The position numbers and the translations under genes were made by a program. From Streptomyces iakyrus (GTDB taxonomy: Bacteria > Actinomycetota > Actinomycetes > Streptomycetales > Streptomycetaceae): DNA of 64,000 bases. This document shows, one piece after another, positions 53,990 through 64,000 of this stretch (positions within the stretch are counted from its first letter, which is position 1; each line of letters starts with the position of its first letter). Location: contig NZ_JNXI01000013.1 of NCBI RefSeq assembly GCF_000717055.1, forward strand, positions 62,001 to 126,000, given 5' to 3'. The notes under the pieces were generated by a model. That model saw nothing but the letters and a program-made list of their open reading frames with translations. It was not told the origin of the DNA and made no database searches.

Positions 53990-54994
53990 TCAGTGCACGG
54001 TCTCGGCGATGTGCTGCGTACCGATCCGCTTGCGGAACACCCAGTACGTCCAGCCCTGGTAGAGCAGGACGACCGGAGTGGCGATCCCGGCACACCAGGT
54101 CATGATCTTCAGTGTGTACGGGCTGGACGAGGCGTTGGTGACCGTCAGGCTCCAGTCCGGGTTCAGCGTCGACGGCATGACGTTCGGGAAGAGCGTCAGG
54201 AAGAGCATCGCCACCGTGGCCACGATGGTGAGCCCGGACAGGGCGAACGCCCAGCCCTCCCGCCCGGCCCGTGCCGCGACCAGGGCGATGAGGAGCGACA
54301 CCACGGCCGCGACCATCGCCACCAACGACGAACCGTCACCCCGGTCGGCCTGCGTCCACAGCAGGAAGGCCAGGGCCAGCAGGGCGGTCACCAGCCCGAC
54401 GCGCAGCGCCAGCTTCCGCGCCCGCTCCCGGATCTCCCCAACGGTCTTGAGCCCGACGAACACCGTCCCGTGGAAGGTGAACAGCGACAGCGTGACCAGC
54501 CCGCCCAGCAGCGCGTACGGGTTGAGCAGGTCCAGGACGCCGCCGGCGTAGTTGAAGCCCTGGTCGATCTTCACGCCGTGGACGATGTTGGCGAAGGCCA
54601 CACCCCACAGGAACGCGGGCAGCAGCGAGGCCCAGAAGATCGCCGTCTCCCAGTTGCGCTGCCAGTTCTCCTCGGGCCGCTTCACGCGGTACTCGAAGGC
54701 GACACCCCGGACGATCAGGCAGACCAGGATGAGCAGCAGGGGCAGGTAGAAGCCGGAGAAGAGCGTGGCGTACCACTCGGGGAAGGCGGCGAAGGTCGCG
54801 CCGCCCGCCGAGAGCAGCCACACCTCGTTGCCGTCCCAGACGGGGCCGATGGTGTTGATCAGCACCCGCTTCTCGGGCCGGTTGCGGGCGAGCAGCTTCG
54901 TGAGCACGCCGACCCCGAAGTCGAAGCCCTCCAGGAAGAAGTAGCCGGTCCACAGGACGGCGATCAGGACGAACCAGACGTCGTGCAGTTCCAT
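53990..54994 (-). CDS. cydB: cytochrome bd oxidase subunit II
   Basis: 334 residues with about eight or nine membrane helices. It begins LHDVWFVLIAVLWTGYFFLEGFDFGVG, the CydB signature. GPVWDGNEVWLLSAGGATFAAFP and FRGVAFEYR-type loops follow. With CydA it forms the high-affinity quinol oxidase used at low oxygen. It starts 20 bp after the cydA stop and is followed by cydCD within 3 bp. Confidence 0.95.
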   Translation of the reverse strand: MELHDVWFVLIAVLWTGYFFLEGFDFGVGVLTKLLARNRPEKRVLINTIGPVWDGNEVWLLSAGGATFAAFPEWYATLFSGFYLPLLLILVCLIVRGVAFEYRVKRPEENWQRNWETAIFWASLLPAFLWGVAFANIVHGVKIDQGFNYAGGVLDLLNPYALLGGLVTLSLFTFHGTVFVGLKTVGEIRERARKLALRVGLVTALLALAFLLWTQADRGDGSSLVAMVAAVVSLLIALVAARAGREGWAFALSGLTIVATVAMLFLTLFPNVMPSTLNPDWSLTVTNASSSPYTLKIMTWCAGIATPVVLLYQGWTYWVFRKRIGTQHIAETVH

Positions 54995-55014
54995 GACTGT
55001 GCAGCTCCCTCGGC

Positions 55015-56523
55015 CTAGTACGAGAAGGCCATCGGCTTGTCGGCGTCACGGGAGTCGCCGCCGATCTTCGTGGGCGGGTTGAGGTCGGCCTCGGTGAGCT
55101 CGGGCGGGCCCGCCTTGACGTACTTGACCAGCAGCTTGACCTCGATGACGGCGAGGATCGCGTACAGCGTGGTGAAGACGACCATCGAGGTGATGACCTC
55201 GGCCGTGGAGACACCGGGGGAGACCGCGTCACGCGTCTGGAACAGGCCGTAGACGACCCACGGCTGGCGGCCCATCTCGGTGAAGATCCAGCCCCAGGAG
55301 CTGGCGATCAGCGGGAAGCCCAGAGTGAGGATCGCGATGCGCCAGTACCACTTGGTGAGGGTCGGGCCGAGCGCCTTCTTCGGCAGCAGCACGAGATGCG
55401 GTACCTCGTCGTCGCCCACCCTCAGGCGCTGCGGCAGCATGAACTTCTTGCGGGTCAGCCACAGCCCGGCCAGGCCGATGGCGAACGACGTCATGCCGAA
55501 GCCGATCATCCACCGGAAGCCCCAGTAGGCGACGGGGATGTTGGGCCGGTAGTCACCGGGCCCGTACTTCTCCTGCTCGGCCTTGTTGATGTCGTTGATG
55601 CCGGGCACGTACGAGGTGAAGTCGTCCTTCGCGAGGAAGGACAGCAGGCCGGGGATCTCGATGGCGACCTTGTTGTGGCCCTTGTCGACGTCGCCGACGG
55701 CGAAGACAGAGAAGGGAGCCGGCTTCTCGCCGTCCCACAGCGCCTCGGCCGCGGCCATCTTCATCGGCTGCTGCTGGTACATGATCTTGCCGAGCACGTC
55801 GCCGCTGATCGCGGTGAGGAGGCCGCCGATGACGACGGTGACCAGGCCCAGCCGGAGCGAGGTCTTCATCACGGGGACGTGCTTCTTGCGGACCAGGTGG
55901 AAAGCGGCGATGCCGACCATGAAGGCGCCACCGGTCAGGAAGGCCGCGGTGAGCGTGTGGAAGACCTGGGCGAGGGCGGTGTTCTGGGTCAGCACCAGCC
56001 AGAAGTCGGTTAGCTCGGCCCGGCCCTTCGCCTCGTTGATCCGGTAGCCCACCGGGTGCTGCATCCACGAGTTGGCAGCGAGGATGAAGTAGGCCGACAG
56101 GATCGTGCCGATCGAGACCATCCATATGCAGGCCAGGTGGATCTTCTTCGGCAGTTTGTCCCAGCCGAAGATCCACAGACCGATGAAGGTCGACTCGAAG
56201 AAGAAGGCGATCAGGGCTTCGAAGGCCAGCGGCGCACCGAACACATCACCGACGAAGCGCGAGTAGTCCGACCAGTTCATGCCGAACTGGAACTCCTGCA
56301 CGATGCCGGTGACCACGCCCATCGCGATGTTGATCAGGAAGAGCTTGCCCCAGAACTTCGTCGCCCGGAGGTACTTCTCCTTCTCCGTCCGCACCCATGC
56401 CGTCTGCAGGCCGGCCGTGAGCGCGGCCAGGGAGATCGTCAGGGGGACGAACAGAAAGTGGTAGACGGTGGTGATGCCGAACTGCCATCGCGCCAGGGTC
56501 TCCGGCGCCAAAGCCAGGTCCAC
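55015..56523 (-). CDS. cydA: cytochrome bd oxidase subunit I
   Basis: 502 residues. Haem ligands: His near residue 20 (VYHFLFVPLTI), His near 190 (ALAQVFHTLTAAFLTGGA) and a Met further on. The GRQPWVVYG motif is near residue 430. The Q-loop region (about 260-330) is present. The subunit binds haems b558, b595 and d and oxidises quinol. A Rex operator lies 22 bp before the ATG, so NADH/NAD-responsive control is expected, as known for cydABCD in S. coelicolor. Confidence 0.96.
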   Translation of the reverse strand: MDLALAPETLARWQFGITTVYHFLFVPLTISLAALTAGLQTAWVRTEKEKYLRATKFWGKLFLINIAMGVVTGIVQEFQFGMNWSDYSRFVGDVFGAPLAFEALIAFFFESTFIGLWIFGWDKLPKKIHLACIWMVSIGTILSAYFILAANSWMQHPVGYRINEAKGRAELTDFWLVLTQNTALAQVFHTLTAAFLTGGAFMVGIAAFHLVRKKHVPVMKTSLRLGLVTVVIGGLLTAISGDVLGKIMYQQQPMKMAAAEALWDGEKPAPFSVFAVGDVDKGHNKVAIEIPGLLSFLAKDDFTSYVPGINDINKAEQEKYGPGDYRPNIPVAYWGFRWMIGFGMTSFAIGLAGLWLTRKKFMLPQRLRVGDDEVPHLVLLPKKALGPTLTKWYWRIAILTLGFPLIASSWGWIFTEMGRQPWVVYGLFQTRDAVSPGVSTAEVITSMVVFTTLYAILAVIEVKLLVKYVKAGPPELTEADLNPPTKIGGDSRDADKPMAFSY

Positions 56524-56544
56524 GTCGCCGCTCCTTACCTACGC

Positions 56545-56562
56545 TTGTGAAAGCGTTCACAT
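56545..56562. promoter_or_regulatory. Rex operator upstream of cydA
   Basis: TTGTGAA-AGCG-TTCACAT differs from the Rex consensus TTGTGAANNNNTTCACAA by one base. It is 22 bp upstream of the cydA start. Rex releases DNA when NADH is high, so the cyd operon would turn on at low oxygen. Confidence 0.88.
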
Positions 56563-56647
56563 TCACAAGCCATTATGCAGCACGCACTTTCGAGCCCTGG
56601 AGGGGGTCCCCTGTCGCGCCGGTCACACCCGACCTCTTGGCCCGAAC

Positions 56648-56664
56648 TTCAACATATTGTTGAA
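56648..56664. promoter_or_regulatory. AT-rich palindrome before the cyclophilin-like gene
   Basis: TTCAACA-TAT-TGTTGAA is a 17-bp palindrome ending 8 bp before the ATG of the next gene. Its position over the core promoter or leader suggests a repressor site, in the style of MarR- or TetR-type regulators. The regulator is unknown. Confidence 0.6.
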
Positions 56665-56672
56665 TCGACGGC

Positions 56673-57065
56673 ATGCAGACACCCACACCGCTACGGATAC
56701 GAATCTCCTGGCCGGCGGGCCATCTCACGGCGTCACTCGACGACACCCCGACCAGTCAGGCCCTGGCCAAGGCACTGCCCCTCGTCTCGACAGCGCGCAC
56801 CTGGGGCATGGAGGTGTACTTCGACACGGGAGTCTCGGTTTCACGTGAAACAGGCGCCCGCGAGGTCGTCGAGCCGGGCACCGTCGCCTTCTGGACCGAC
56901 GGCGACGCCCTCGCCCTCCCCTACGGCCCCACGCCGATCTCACGGGGCGACGAGTGCCGCCTCGCAAGCCCGTGCAACGTCCTGGGCCGCCTCGACGGCG
57001 ACCCCGGTCTGCTCGCGACACTGCGGGACGGCGAACCCGTACGCGTGGAACTCCTGGAAGCCTGA
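56673..57065 (+). CDS. cyclophilin-like-fold protein (TM1367 type)
   Basis: 130 residues: IRISWPAGHLTASLDDTPTSQALAKALPLVSTARTWGMEVYF resembles the small beta-barrel cyclophilin-like proteins that lack isomerase residues. Later segments VVEPGTVAFWTDGDALALPYGPTP and CRLASPCNVLGRLDGDP complete the barrel. Function in this family is unknown. A perfect parS lies inside the gene (56838-56851), encoding SRET in the loop SVSRETGA. The start is divergent from cydA. Confidence 0.8.
   Translation: MQTPTPLRIRISWPAGHLTASLDDTPTSQALAKALPLVSTARTWGMEVYFDTGVSVSRETGAREVVEPGTVAFWTDGDALALPYGPTPISRGDECRLASPCNVLGRLDGDPGLLATLRDGEPVRVELLEA
56838..56851. other. parS: parS site inside the cyclophilin-like gene
   Basis: Perfect GTTTCACGTGAAAC within the coding sequence, written in a loop where it costs little at the protein level. 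Confidence 0.92.
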
Positions 57066-57086
57066 GCCGACTCTCGGAGGCAGTGG

Positions 57087-58166
57087 CTACAGCTCCTTGC
57101 GGAACCCTTCCGACACCTTCAGGAAGATGTCGTTCGCCTCGGCCTCCCCGACAGTGACCCGCACCCCCTCACCCGGGAACGGCCGGATCACCACACCCGC
57201 CTGCTCACACGCCTGAGCGAACGCGACCGTGCGCTCCCCCAGCCGCAGCCACACGAAGTTGGCCTGGGTCTCGGGCACGGTCCAGCCCTGCGAGCGCAGC
57301 CCGTCGACCACGCGCGTGCGCTCGCACACCAGCGAGCCCACCCGGCCGAACAGTTCGTCCTCGGCCCGCATCGAGGCGATCGCCGCCTCCTGCGCAAGCT
57401 GGCTCACGCCGAACGGCACCGCCGTCTTGCGCAGCGCCGCGGCCACCGGTTCGTGGGCGATGGCGAAACCGACGCGCAGGCCGGCGAGGCCGTACGCCTT
57501 GGAGAAGGTCCGCAGCACGCACACATTGGGCCGGTCACGGTAGAGCTCGACGCCGTCCGGCACCTCGGGATCGCGGATGAACTCGCGGTAGGCCTCGTCG
57601 AGGACCACCAGCACATCGCTCGGGACCCGGTCCAGGAAGCGCTCCAGCTCAGCCCGCCGCACCACCGTGCCCGTGGGGTTGTTGGGGTTGCAGACGAAGA
57701 TCAGCCGCGTCCGGTCGGTGATCGCGTCGGCCATCGCGTCGAGGTCGTGCACGTCCCCGGGCGTCAGCGGCACCTGCACCGACGTCGCGCCGCTGATCTG
57801 CGTGATGATCGGGTACGCCTCGAACGAGCGCCAGGCGTAGATCACCTCGTCGCCCGGGCCGGAGGTGGCCTGGATCAGCTGCTGGGCGACACCGACCGAA
57901 CCGGTACCGGTGGCCAGGTGGGAGAGAGGCACGCCGAACCGCTCGGACAGCTCGTTCATCAGCGCCGTACAGGCCATGTCCGGGTAGCGGTTGAAGTTGC
58001 CGGCCGCCGCCGTCACGGTCTCCATCACGCCGGGCAGCGGCGGATACGGGTTCTCGTTGGAGGACAGCTTGTAGGCCACCGGGCCACCCGCCGCAGCGGG
58101 CTTGCCCGGCTTGTAGGTGGGGATCCCCTCCAGCTCGGCGCGCAGCTTGGGGCTCGTCTCGCTCAC
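57087..58166 (-). CDS. hisC: HisC-type aminotransferase (histidinol-phosphate / aromatic)
   Basis: 359 residues, PLP-dependent fold type [16 protein letters not shown] at the start, [23 protein letters not shown] (Asp/Tyr contacts) and [16 protein letters not shown] with the Schiff-base Lys. GTG at 58166 with GAGGAGGA upstream. Streptomyces has another HisC in the his operon; this stand-alone copy is more likely an aromatic (phenylpyruvate-type) aminotransferase, which would fit with pheA in the same window. The specificity is inference. Confidence 0.9.
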   Translation of the reverse strand: MSETSPKLRAELEGIPTYKPGKPAAAGGPVAYKLSSNENPYPPLPGVMETVTAAAGNFNRYPDMACTALMNELSERFGVPLSHLATGTGSVGVAQQLIQATSGPGDEVIYAWRSFEAYPIITQISGATSVQVPLTPGDVHDLDAMADAITDRTRLIFVCNPNNPTGTVVRRAELERFLDRVPSDVLVVLDEAYREFIRDPEVPDGVELYRDRPNVCVLRTFSKAYGLAGLRVGFAIAHEPVAAALRKTAVPFGVSQLAQEAAIASMRAEDELFGRVGSLVCERTRVVDGLRSQGWTVPETQANFVWLRLGERTVAFAQACEQAGVVIRPFPGEGVRVTVGEAEANDIFLKVSEGFRKEL

Positions 58167-58597
58167 CGCAGTCCTCCTCGTGAAGACCGGCGGCCCATGA
58201 CCGCCGCCGACATCCAATACTCCTCACCTTATGAGGATTCGGCGCCGCTGCGTATAGCAACGACCGAGCAGCGGGCTCAGGACCTCCCCCTCCCACCGGC
58301 ATCAGGGGCATCACCGCACCAAGGCGTACGAATCCAGGGGCGCGCCTCACATATATCTACGCGCCGGTGGTGCACGCCGTGGCGCGCATCCCTCGTGCAG
58401 GTGAGTTGAGACCTCTTCGCAACATCACCCCCGTGGCAGGCCCGTGCGCGCCGACAAGACACGTACTGTCATGAAAGCGCTCAACACCCTTTGTTTCCAA
58501 TGCAATTGCCAGTCAATGATCATGCAGAAACGTGCCTGTCAACGCGTGCATATGCGTCCGCACTACCCCACCGCATGAGCCCTACTATCGGCTCGCC
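58167..58597. promoter_or_regulatory. 430-bp divergent region with LacI-like operator
   Basis: Between hisC and the LacI gene. A partial palindrome TGAAAGCGCTCA (58472-58483) matches a LacI/GalR-type half-and-half site around central GCGC and may be autoregulatory. TACTAT (58583-58588) is a -10 candidate near the regulator start. No other gene found. Confidence 0.5.
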
Positions 58598-59710
58598 ATG
58601 ACAGCAGCAGGGAAGCACCAGGTGAGCCGCGCGGAAACCTCACGTCGAGGCAGCAGGCCGGGTCGGGCGGGCATCAGAGACGTGGCCGCCGCAGCCGGAG
58701 TCTCCATCACGACCGTCTCCGACGCCCTCAACGGCAAGGGCCGGCTCCCGGACGCCACCCGGCGCCATGTCCGCGAGGTCGCCGACCGACTGGGCTACCG
58801 CCCCTCGGCCGCCGCCCGGACCCTCCGTACCGGCAAGTCGGGACTCATCGGCCTGACCGTGACCACGTACGGGGATGAACCTTTCACCTTCACGGAGTTC
58901 GCGTACTTCGCGGAAATGGCGCGGGCCGCCACCTCCGCCGCGCTCGCCCGCGGCTACGCCCTCGTCATCCTGCCCGCGACCTCCCGCCACGACGTGTGGT
59001 CGAACGTCGCCCTGGACGGCACCGTCGTCATCGACCCCTCCGACCAGGACCCGGTCGTCAGCGAACTCGTCCGGCAAGGTCTGCCGGTCGTCTCCGACGG
59101 GCGCCCGGCCGGCGCGCTGCCGGTCACCGCCTGGGTCGACAACGACCACGAGGCCGCCGTCCTCGGCATCCTCGACCACCTGGCCGCCGCCGGCGCCCGC
59201 CGGATCGGCCTGCTCACCGGCACGTCGACGGACACGTATACCCACCTGTCGACCACGGCCTACCTGCGCTGGTGCGAGCGGGTGGGCCAGGATCCGGTGT
59301 ACGAGGCCTACCCGGCGCACGATCCGTGCGCGGGAGCCGTGGCCGCCGACCGGCTGCTCGCCCGGCCCGACCGACCCGACGCGGTCTACGGACTGTTCGA
59401 CCCGAACGGCACCGACCTGCTCGCCGCGGCCCGCCGCTACGGCCTGCGCGTCCCGGACGACCTGCTGCTGGTCTGCTGCAGCGAGTCCACCGTGTACGCC
59501 AACACCGAGCCGCCGATCACCACGCTCTCCCTGAAGCCGCGCCGCATCGGCACGGCGGTGGTGCAGCTCCTCATCGACGCCATCGAGGGAGTGGAATCCG
59601 ACCGGCCCGTGGAGCAGGTCATACCGACGGAGCTGATCGTGCGCACCTCGTCCCAGCGACGCTCGCCGCGCACGACGGTCAGCCCGCCGCGGTCACCCGA
59701 GGAGACGTAG
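58598..59710 (+). CDS. LacI-family transcriptional regulator
   Basis: 370 residues. HTH IRDVAAAAGVSITTVSDALNGKGRLPDATRRHVREVADRLGYRP lies at about 25-70, and the periplasmic-binding-like sensor domain follows (LIGLTVTTYG, ARRIGLLTGTS, AVYGLFDPNGTDL). ATG at 58598 is preferred. The syntenic S. coelicolor gene is, from memory, the one called rstP after a link to phage resistance; that cannot be checked here. Ligand unknown. Confidence 0.9.
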   Translation: MTAAGKHQVSRAETSRRGSRPGRAGIRDVAAAAGVSITTVSDALNGKGRLPDATRRHVREVADRLGYRPSAAARTLRTGKSGLIGLTVTTYGDEPFTFTEFAYFAEMARAATSAALARGYALVILPATSRHDVWSNVALDGTVVIDPSDQDPVVSELVRQGLPVVSDGRPAGALPVTAWVDNDHEAAVLGILDHLAAAGARRIGLLTGTSTDTYTHLSTTAYLRWCERVGQDPVYEAYPAHDPCAGAVAADRLLARPDRPDAVYGLFDPNGTDLLAAARRYGLRVPDDLLLVCCSESTVYANTEPPITTLSLKPRRIGTAVVQLLIDAIEGVESDRPVEQVIPTELIVRTSSQRRSPRTTVSPPRSPEET

Positions 59711-60003
59711 GTCCCGCTCGCGGGTAAAGGGAAGGTCGTACTCCTGGGGAGAAACAGGGCCGGTCCCCCGGAGAGAAGGGATCGTTCTCGCGAAGAGCAG
59801 AAGAGCGAGGACGGTCACACGGTGGTCAAAGCCCGGCCCAATCGGGGCGAAAGCCGCGGTGAACTGGACTCTTGCTCTGATTCACCACCCCTGGGTCATC
59901 ACATGGCGCGATCCGCATTCCTATGATGGGCCCACGACACCCGCGGGCCGCTACGACCAGGCAGTCCGATGCGGTGCAATGCGGCGCGATGGTGGAGGGG
60001 TCG
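59711..60003. other. 290-bp intergenic region
   Basis: Purine-rich DNA with repeated GAGAA/GAAGA blocks at 59750-59810 and no hairpin with a T-run. It holds the promoter region for the metallophosphoesterase; no clear -10/-35 was seen and no gene is supported. Confidence 0.45.
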
Positions 60004-61077
60004 ATGACTCAGGGGGCCGGTCAGGGACCCGAGGTGGAGCGGACGGCGACGTTGCGCGACTTCCGGGTGCCCGCGTACGTCCACGAGACCGGTCCGTACG
60101 TCCACAGCGTCCACCCCGGTGACGTCGCCCCGCCGCCCGAGGAGGCCTACCCCGAGGGGTACACGCCGACCGAGCGCGACCTTCCCGTCATCAACCGGGG
60201 TGACACTGTCCAGGTGACCGTGGACCCCGAGACCGCCGCCGCCCCGCAGGCCACCGGGCAGGGCCCGCTGTACGTCGTGGGTGACGTGCACGGCTACCTC
60301 GACCAGCTGGTGTCGGCCCTCCAGGAGAAGGGCCTGCTCGACGCCGCCGGAAACTGGTGCGCGGGCACCGCCCGGCTGTGGTTCCTCGGCGACTTCACCG
60401 ACCGCGGGCCGGACGGCATCGGCGTCATCGACCTCGTGATGCGGCTGTCCGCCGAGGCCGCCGCGGCCGGCGGCTACTGCAAGGCGCTCATGGGCAACCA
60501 CGAGCTGCTGCTGCTCGGTGCCAAGCGGTTCGGCGACACCCCCGTCAACTCCGGCGCGGGCACCGCCACCTTCCAGGCGGCGTGGCTCCTCAATGGCGGC
60601 CAGAAGACCGACATGGACCGCCTCCAGGACCACCACCTGCAATGGATGTCGCGCCTCGACGCCATCGAGGAGGTCGACGGCCACCTGCTCGTCCACTCCG
60701 ACACCACCGCCTACCTCGACTACGGCCGCTCCATCGAAGAGGTCAACGACACCGTCCGCGAGACAATCACCCGCAACGACGCGGACGAGGTCTGGGACCT
60801 GTTCCGCAAGTTCACCAAGCGGTTCTCCTTCCGCGACGAGGGCGGTGCGGACGCCGTGCGCTCCCTGCTCGATACGTACGGGGGCACCCGCATCGTTCAC
60901 GGGCACAGCCCGATTCCGTATCTGCTGGGCGAGGTCGGCTCCGAGGACGACGAGGACAACCGCGACCCCGTGATCGAGGGACCGCACGTCTACGCCGACG
61001 GACTCGCCATCGCGATGGACGGCGGCGTGACCATGGCCGGAAAGCTACTGGTCCAGCAACTGCCGCTGGATACGTGA
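60004..61077 (+). CDS. calcineurin-like metallophosphoesterase
   Basis: 357 residues. Metal motifs in order: VVGDVHGYLDQ (about residue 93), WFLGDFTDRGPDG (about 125), LMGNHELLLLG (about 163) and late IVHGHSPIPYL, the full set for a two-metal PPP-like hydrolase. A Pro/Glu-rich N-terminal 80 residues precede the domain. GGAGGGG is 4-5 nt before the ATG. PPP-like bacterial enzymes cleave phosphoproteins or dinucleotides (ApaH type); the substrate is not shown. It is followed by the membrane protein 183 bp later. Confidence 0.9.
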   Translation: MTQGAGQGPEVERTATLRDFRVPAYVHETGPYVHSVHPGDVAPPPEEAYPEGYTPTERDLPVINRGDTVQVTVDPETAAAPQATGQGPLYVVGDVHGYLDQLVSALQEKGLLDAAGNWCAGTARLWFLGDFTDRGPDGIGVIDLVMRLSAEAAAAGGYCKALMGNHELLLLGAKRFGDTPVNSGAGTATFQAAWLLNGGQKTDMDRLQDHHLQWMSRLDAIEEVDGHLLVHSDTTAYLDYGRSIEEVNDTVRETITRNDADEVWDLFRKFTKRFSFRDEGGADAVRSLLDTYGGTRIVHGHSPIPYLLGEVGSEDDEDNRDPVIEGPHVYADGLAIAMDGGVTMAGKLLVQQLPLDT

Positions 61078-61260
61078 ACGTTCACCGGGCAGGCGTTCCC
61101 CTTCGGAGGACTGGGCCGGTGACGGGTCAATTTCGGTAAACCCCCTGTCACCGCATACCGTCACCGCTCTACCATCGGCTTATCCGTAGCAGGCTCCCCT
61201 CCGTTTCTGCCCGACGGCTCGTCAGCATGCCGAGCCCCAAGCCCTACGGAGCATCGGGGG

Positions 61261-62127
61261 ATGCACATGAACAGCGTTCCGCAGCACCTGTTGAGCGAGG
61301 ACCGCCAGGAATACGAGCGGATCCTCGATGAGGCGCTGCGCTCCGCACCACACCGTCCCGAACTGGCCGCTGTGGGTCAGCGGCTCAACCCCGAACAACT
61401 GCGCACCATGGCGCTGAACGCGACCGCACTCATCACGGCGGCCGCGTCGGCCGAGTACCAGCACTACGTCAAGGTCCGCGACGAACTGCGACAGCCGGCG
61501 TCGGCCGGCTCGCAGGCCGTGCGCGACTCAGGTTCCGCCGAACCGGGTACGGGTGCGTCGGGGCTCGCCGCCACCATGGGCGGGGTCGCCGAAACCGCCG
61601 GCGCGGGTGCCGTCGCCGTCGTCGCCGTCCTCGCGCCCGTCCTCGCCGGAACGGCCGCGGCGATCTTCCTCCTCGTCGGCTACATCCTGCGGATGCTCGA
61701 CCCGGATCAGGGATTCGCCCGGACCATGCTCACCACGGGCTGGGTGTTCGGCGCCGTGACCGCGGTGGCGATTCTCGTCGCCGCGGTGGGACTGCTGCTC
61801 ACGGCCCTGCGGAACAAGCCCACGGCCGAAGGCGGACCGTACGGCGAACTGCAGGGCGAAGTGGCCCAGGCCAAGGAGGCCTGGCACGAGGCCCTGCTGG
61901 AACGCGGCATCCTGCCCTTCCTGCGGGAAGCCCTCGTCGACCCCGGCGCGGCGGCGGCACTGCACCACACGCCCTCGTCCACGCCGGTCAGCCGCATGCC
62001 GCACCTCGGCTACGGCCGCCCGGGGTTCACCAGCCCGGACGACGGCGACCGCGGCTCGCGCCCCAGCTTCAGCAGCCCGGACTACACCAGCCCGGACTTC
62101 GGAGGGCCGGAGCACCAGCCGGAGTAG
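61261..62127 (+). CDS. membrane protein of unknown function
   Basis: 288 residues (from ATG 61261; ATG 61267 is also possible). A helical N-terminal domain (about 1-75, EDRQEYERILDEALRSAP, LRTMALNATALITAAASAEYQHYV) is followed by two membrane helices (VAVVAVLAPVLAGTAAAIFLLVGYIL and WVFGAVTAVAILVAAVGLLLTAL). A soluble segment then carries AQAKEAWHEALLERGILPFLREAL, and a Ser/Pro/Gly tail repeats SSPDYTSPDF-like units. No family recognised. Convergent with thiC. Confidence 0.75.
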   Translation: MHMNSVPQHLLSEDRQEYERILDEALRSAPHRPELAAVGQRLNPEQLRTMALNATALITAAASAEYQHYVKVRDELRQPASAGSQAVRDSGSAEPGTGASGLAATMGGVAETAGAGAVAVVAVLAPVLAGTAAAIFLLVGYILRMLDPDQGFARTMLTTGWVFGAVTAVAILVAAVGLLLTALRNKPTAEGGPYGELQGEVAQAKEAWHEALLERGILPFLREALVDPGAAAALHHTPSSTPVSRMPHLGYGRPGFTSPDDGDRGSRPSFSSPDYTSPDFGGPEHQPE

Positions 62128-62224
62128 GCCCGGAGTAGCACCCGCCGGAGTCCGTCCGAGCGGCGGATCCGAACCGGCGGTTCCGAACCGGCGGATCCAG
62201 CGGGCGGATCCGAGTGGCGGACCC

Positions 62225-62257
62225 ACAGGCCGGGGGGCCATCGGCCCCCGGGCCTGT
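62225..62257. terminator. bidirectional terminator between convergent genes
   Basis: Arms of 15 bp (ACAGGCC-G-GGGGGCC with GGCCCCC-G-GGCCTGT, one central mismatch) around ATC, between the membrane-protein gene and thiC, which converge here. Confidence 0.75.
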
Positions 62258-62269
62258 TGCACGGCCGGA

Positions 62270-64000
<1,731 letters not shown>

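Noticed and set aside
51653..55018. 1121-codon frame opposite cydCD and cydB
   Set aside because: It spans two well-defined genes on the other strand and consists of Pro/Arg/Gln-rich read-through.

Overview
This is a high-GC actinobacterial chromosome segment, almost certainly Streptomyces. The signs are extreme third-position GC, frequent GTG starts, 4-bp start/stop overlaps, and a gene set typical of the Streptomyces core chromosome: DtpA/Sco/ECuC copper operon, CydA-CydB-CydCD with a Rex site, SEC-C/DUF5926, HtrA, PheA, SerS and ThiC. Four perfect ParB sites (GTTTCACGTGAAAC) and clusters of DnaA boxes place it in the origin-proximal part of the chromosome.

Layout. 1-7.9 kb: DinB-like fragment, GNAT, a 1410-residue HTH/nSTAND1/WD40 protein, a small ferredoxin, a PIG-L deacetylase and an L7/L12-like protein. 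8.04-16.8 kb: a compact integrative and conjugative element (AICE, pSAM2 type) inserted in the 3' half of tRNA-Ser(UGA) and bounded by perfect 57-bp direct repeats. It carries int, xis, a RepSA-like initiator, two SpdB-like proteins, a SpdA-like protein, an FtsK-type Tra and a divergent GntR repressor with clustered TCTAGA operators. Its right end is largely non-coding and rich in large inverted repeats. 16.9-26.6 kb: HtrA protease, GDPD, an anti-sigma-type ATPase, SEC-C protein, a secreted protein, a primase-polymerase-like protein, a GAF-SpoIIE phosphatase and Xaa-Pro aminopeptidase. 26.8-29.8 kb: a bacterial-type glycyl-tRNA synthetase with alpha and beta chains fused in one 997-residue protein. 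29.8-36.8 kb: second anti-sigma-type ATPase and the extracytoplasmic copper genes (membrane protein, YcnI, Sco, ECuC, CopC-CopD, DtpA). 36.8-40.5 kb: pheA, a DnaA-box cluster, serS, a HAD phosphatase and tRNA-Ser(GCU). 40.8-50.4 kb: two ABC exporter pairs, an EphD-like hydrolase-SDR fusion, KptA, an LLM flavoprotein, a second HAD phosphatase and an M23 peptidase. 50.4-56.6 kb: cydA-cydB-cydCD behind a Rex operator. 56.6-64 kb: cyclophilin-like protein, HisC-type aminotransferase, LacI regulator, metallophosphoesterase, membrane protein and the C-terminal part of thiC.

Most notable signals. (1) Two small hairpin RNAs (about 1163-1213 minus and 21603-21650 plus) with the identical 14-nt C-rich loop, different but fully paired stems, and a matching extended -10 promoter; they look like members of one small-RNA family. 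(2) The AICE and its operator and inverted-repeat architecture, including evidence that insertion separated the tRNA from its own terminator. (3) A fused alpha-beta GlyRS, an unusual synthetase type for Streptomyces. (4) parS sites embedded in genes, one overlapping the start of cydCD and one at the centre of a 28-bp palindrome. (5) DnaA-box clusters outside oriC.
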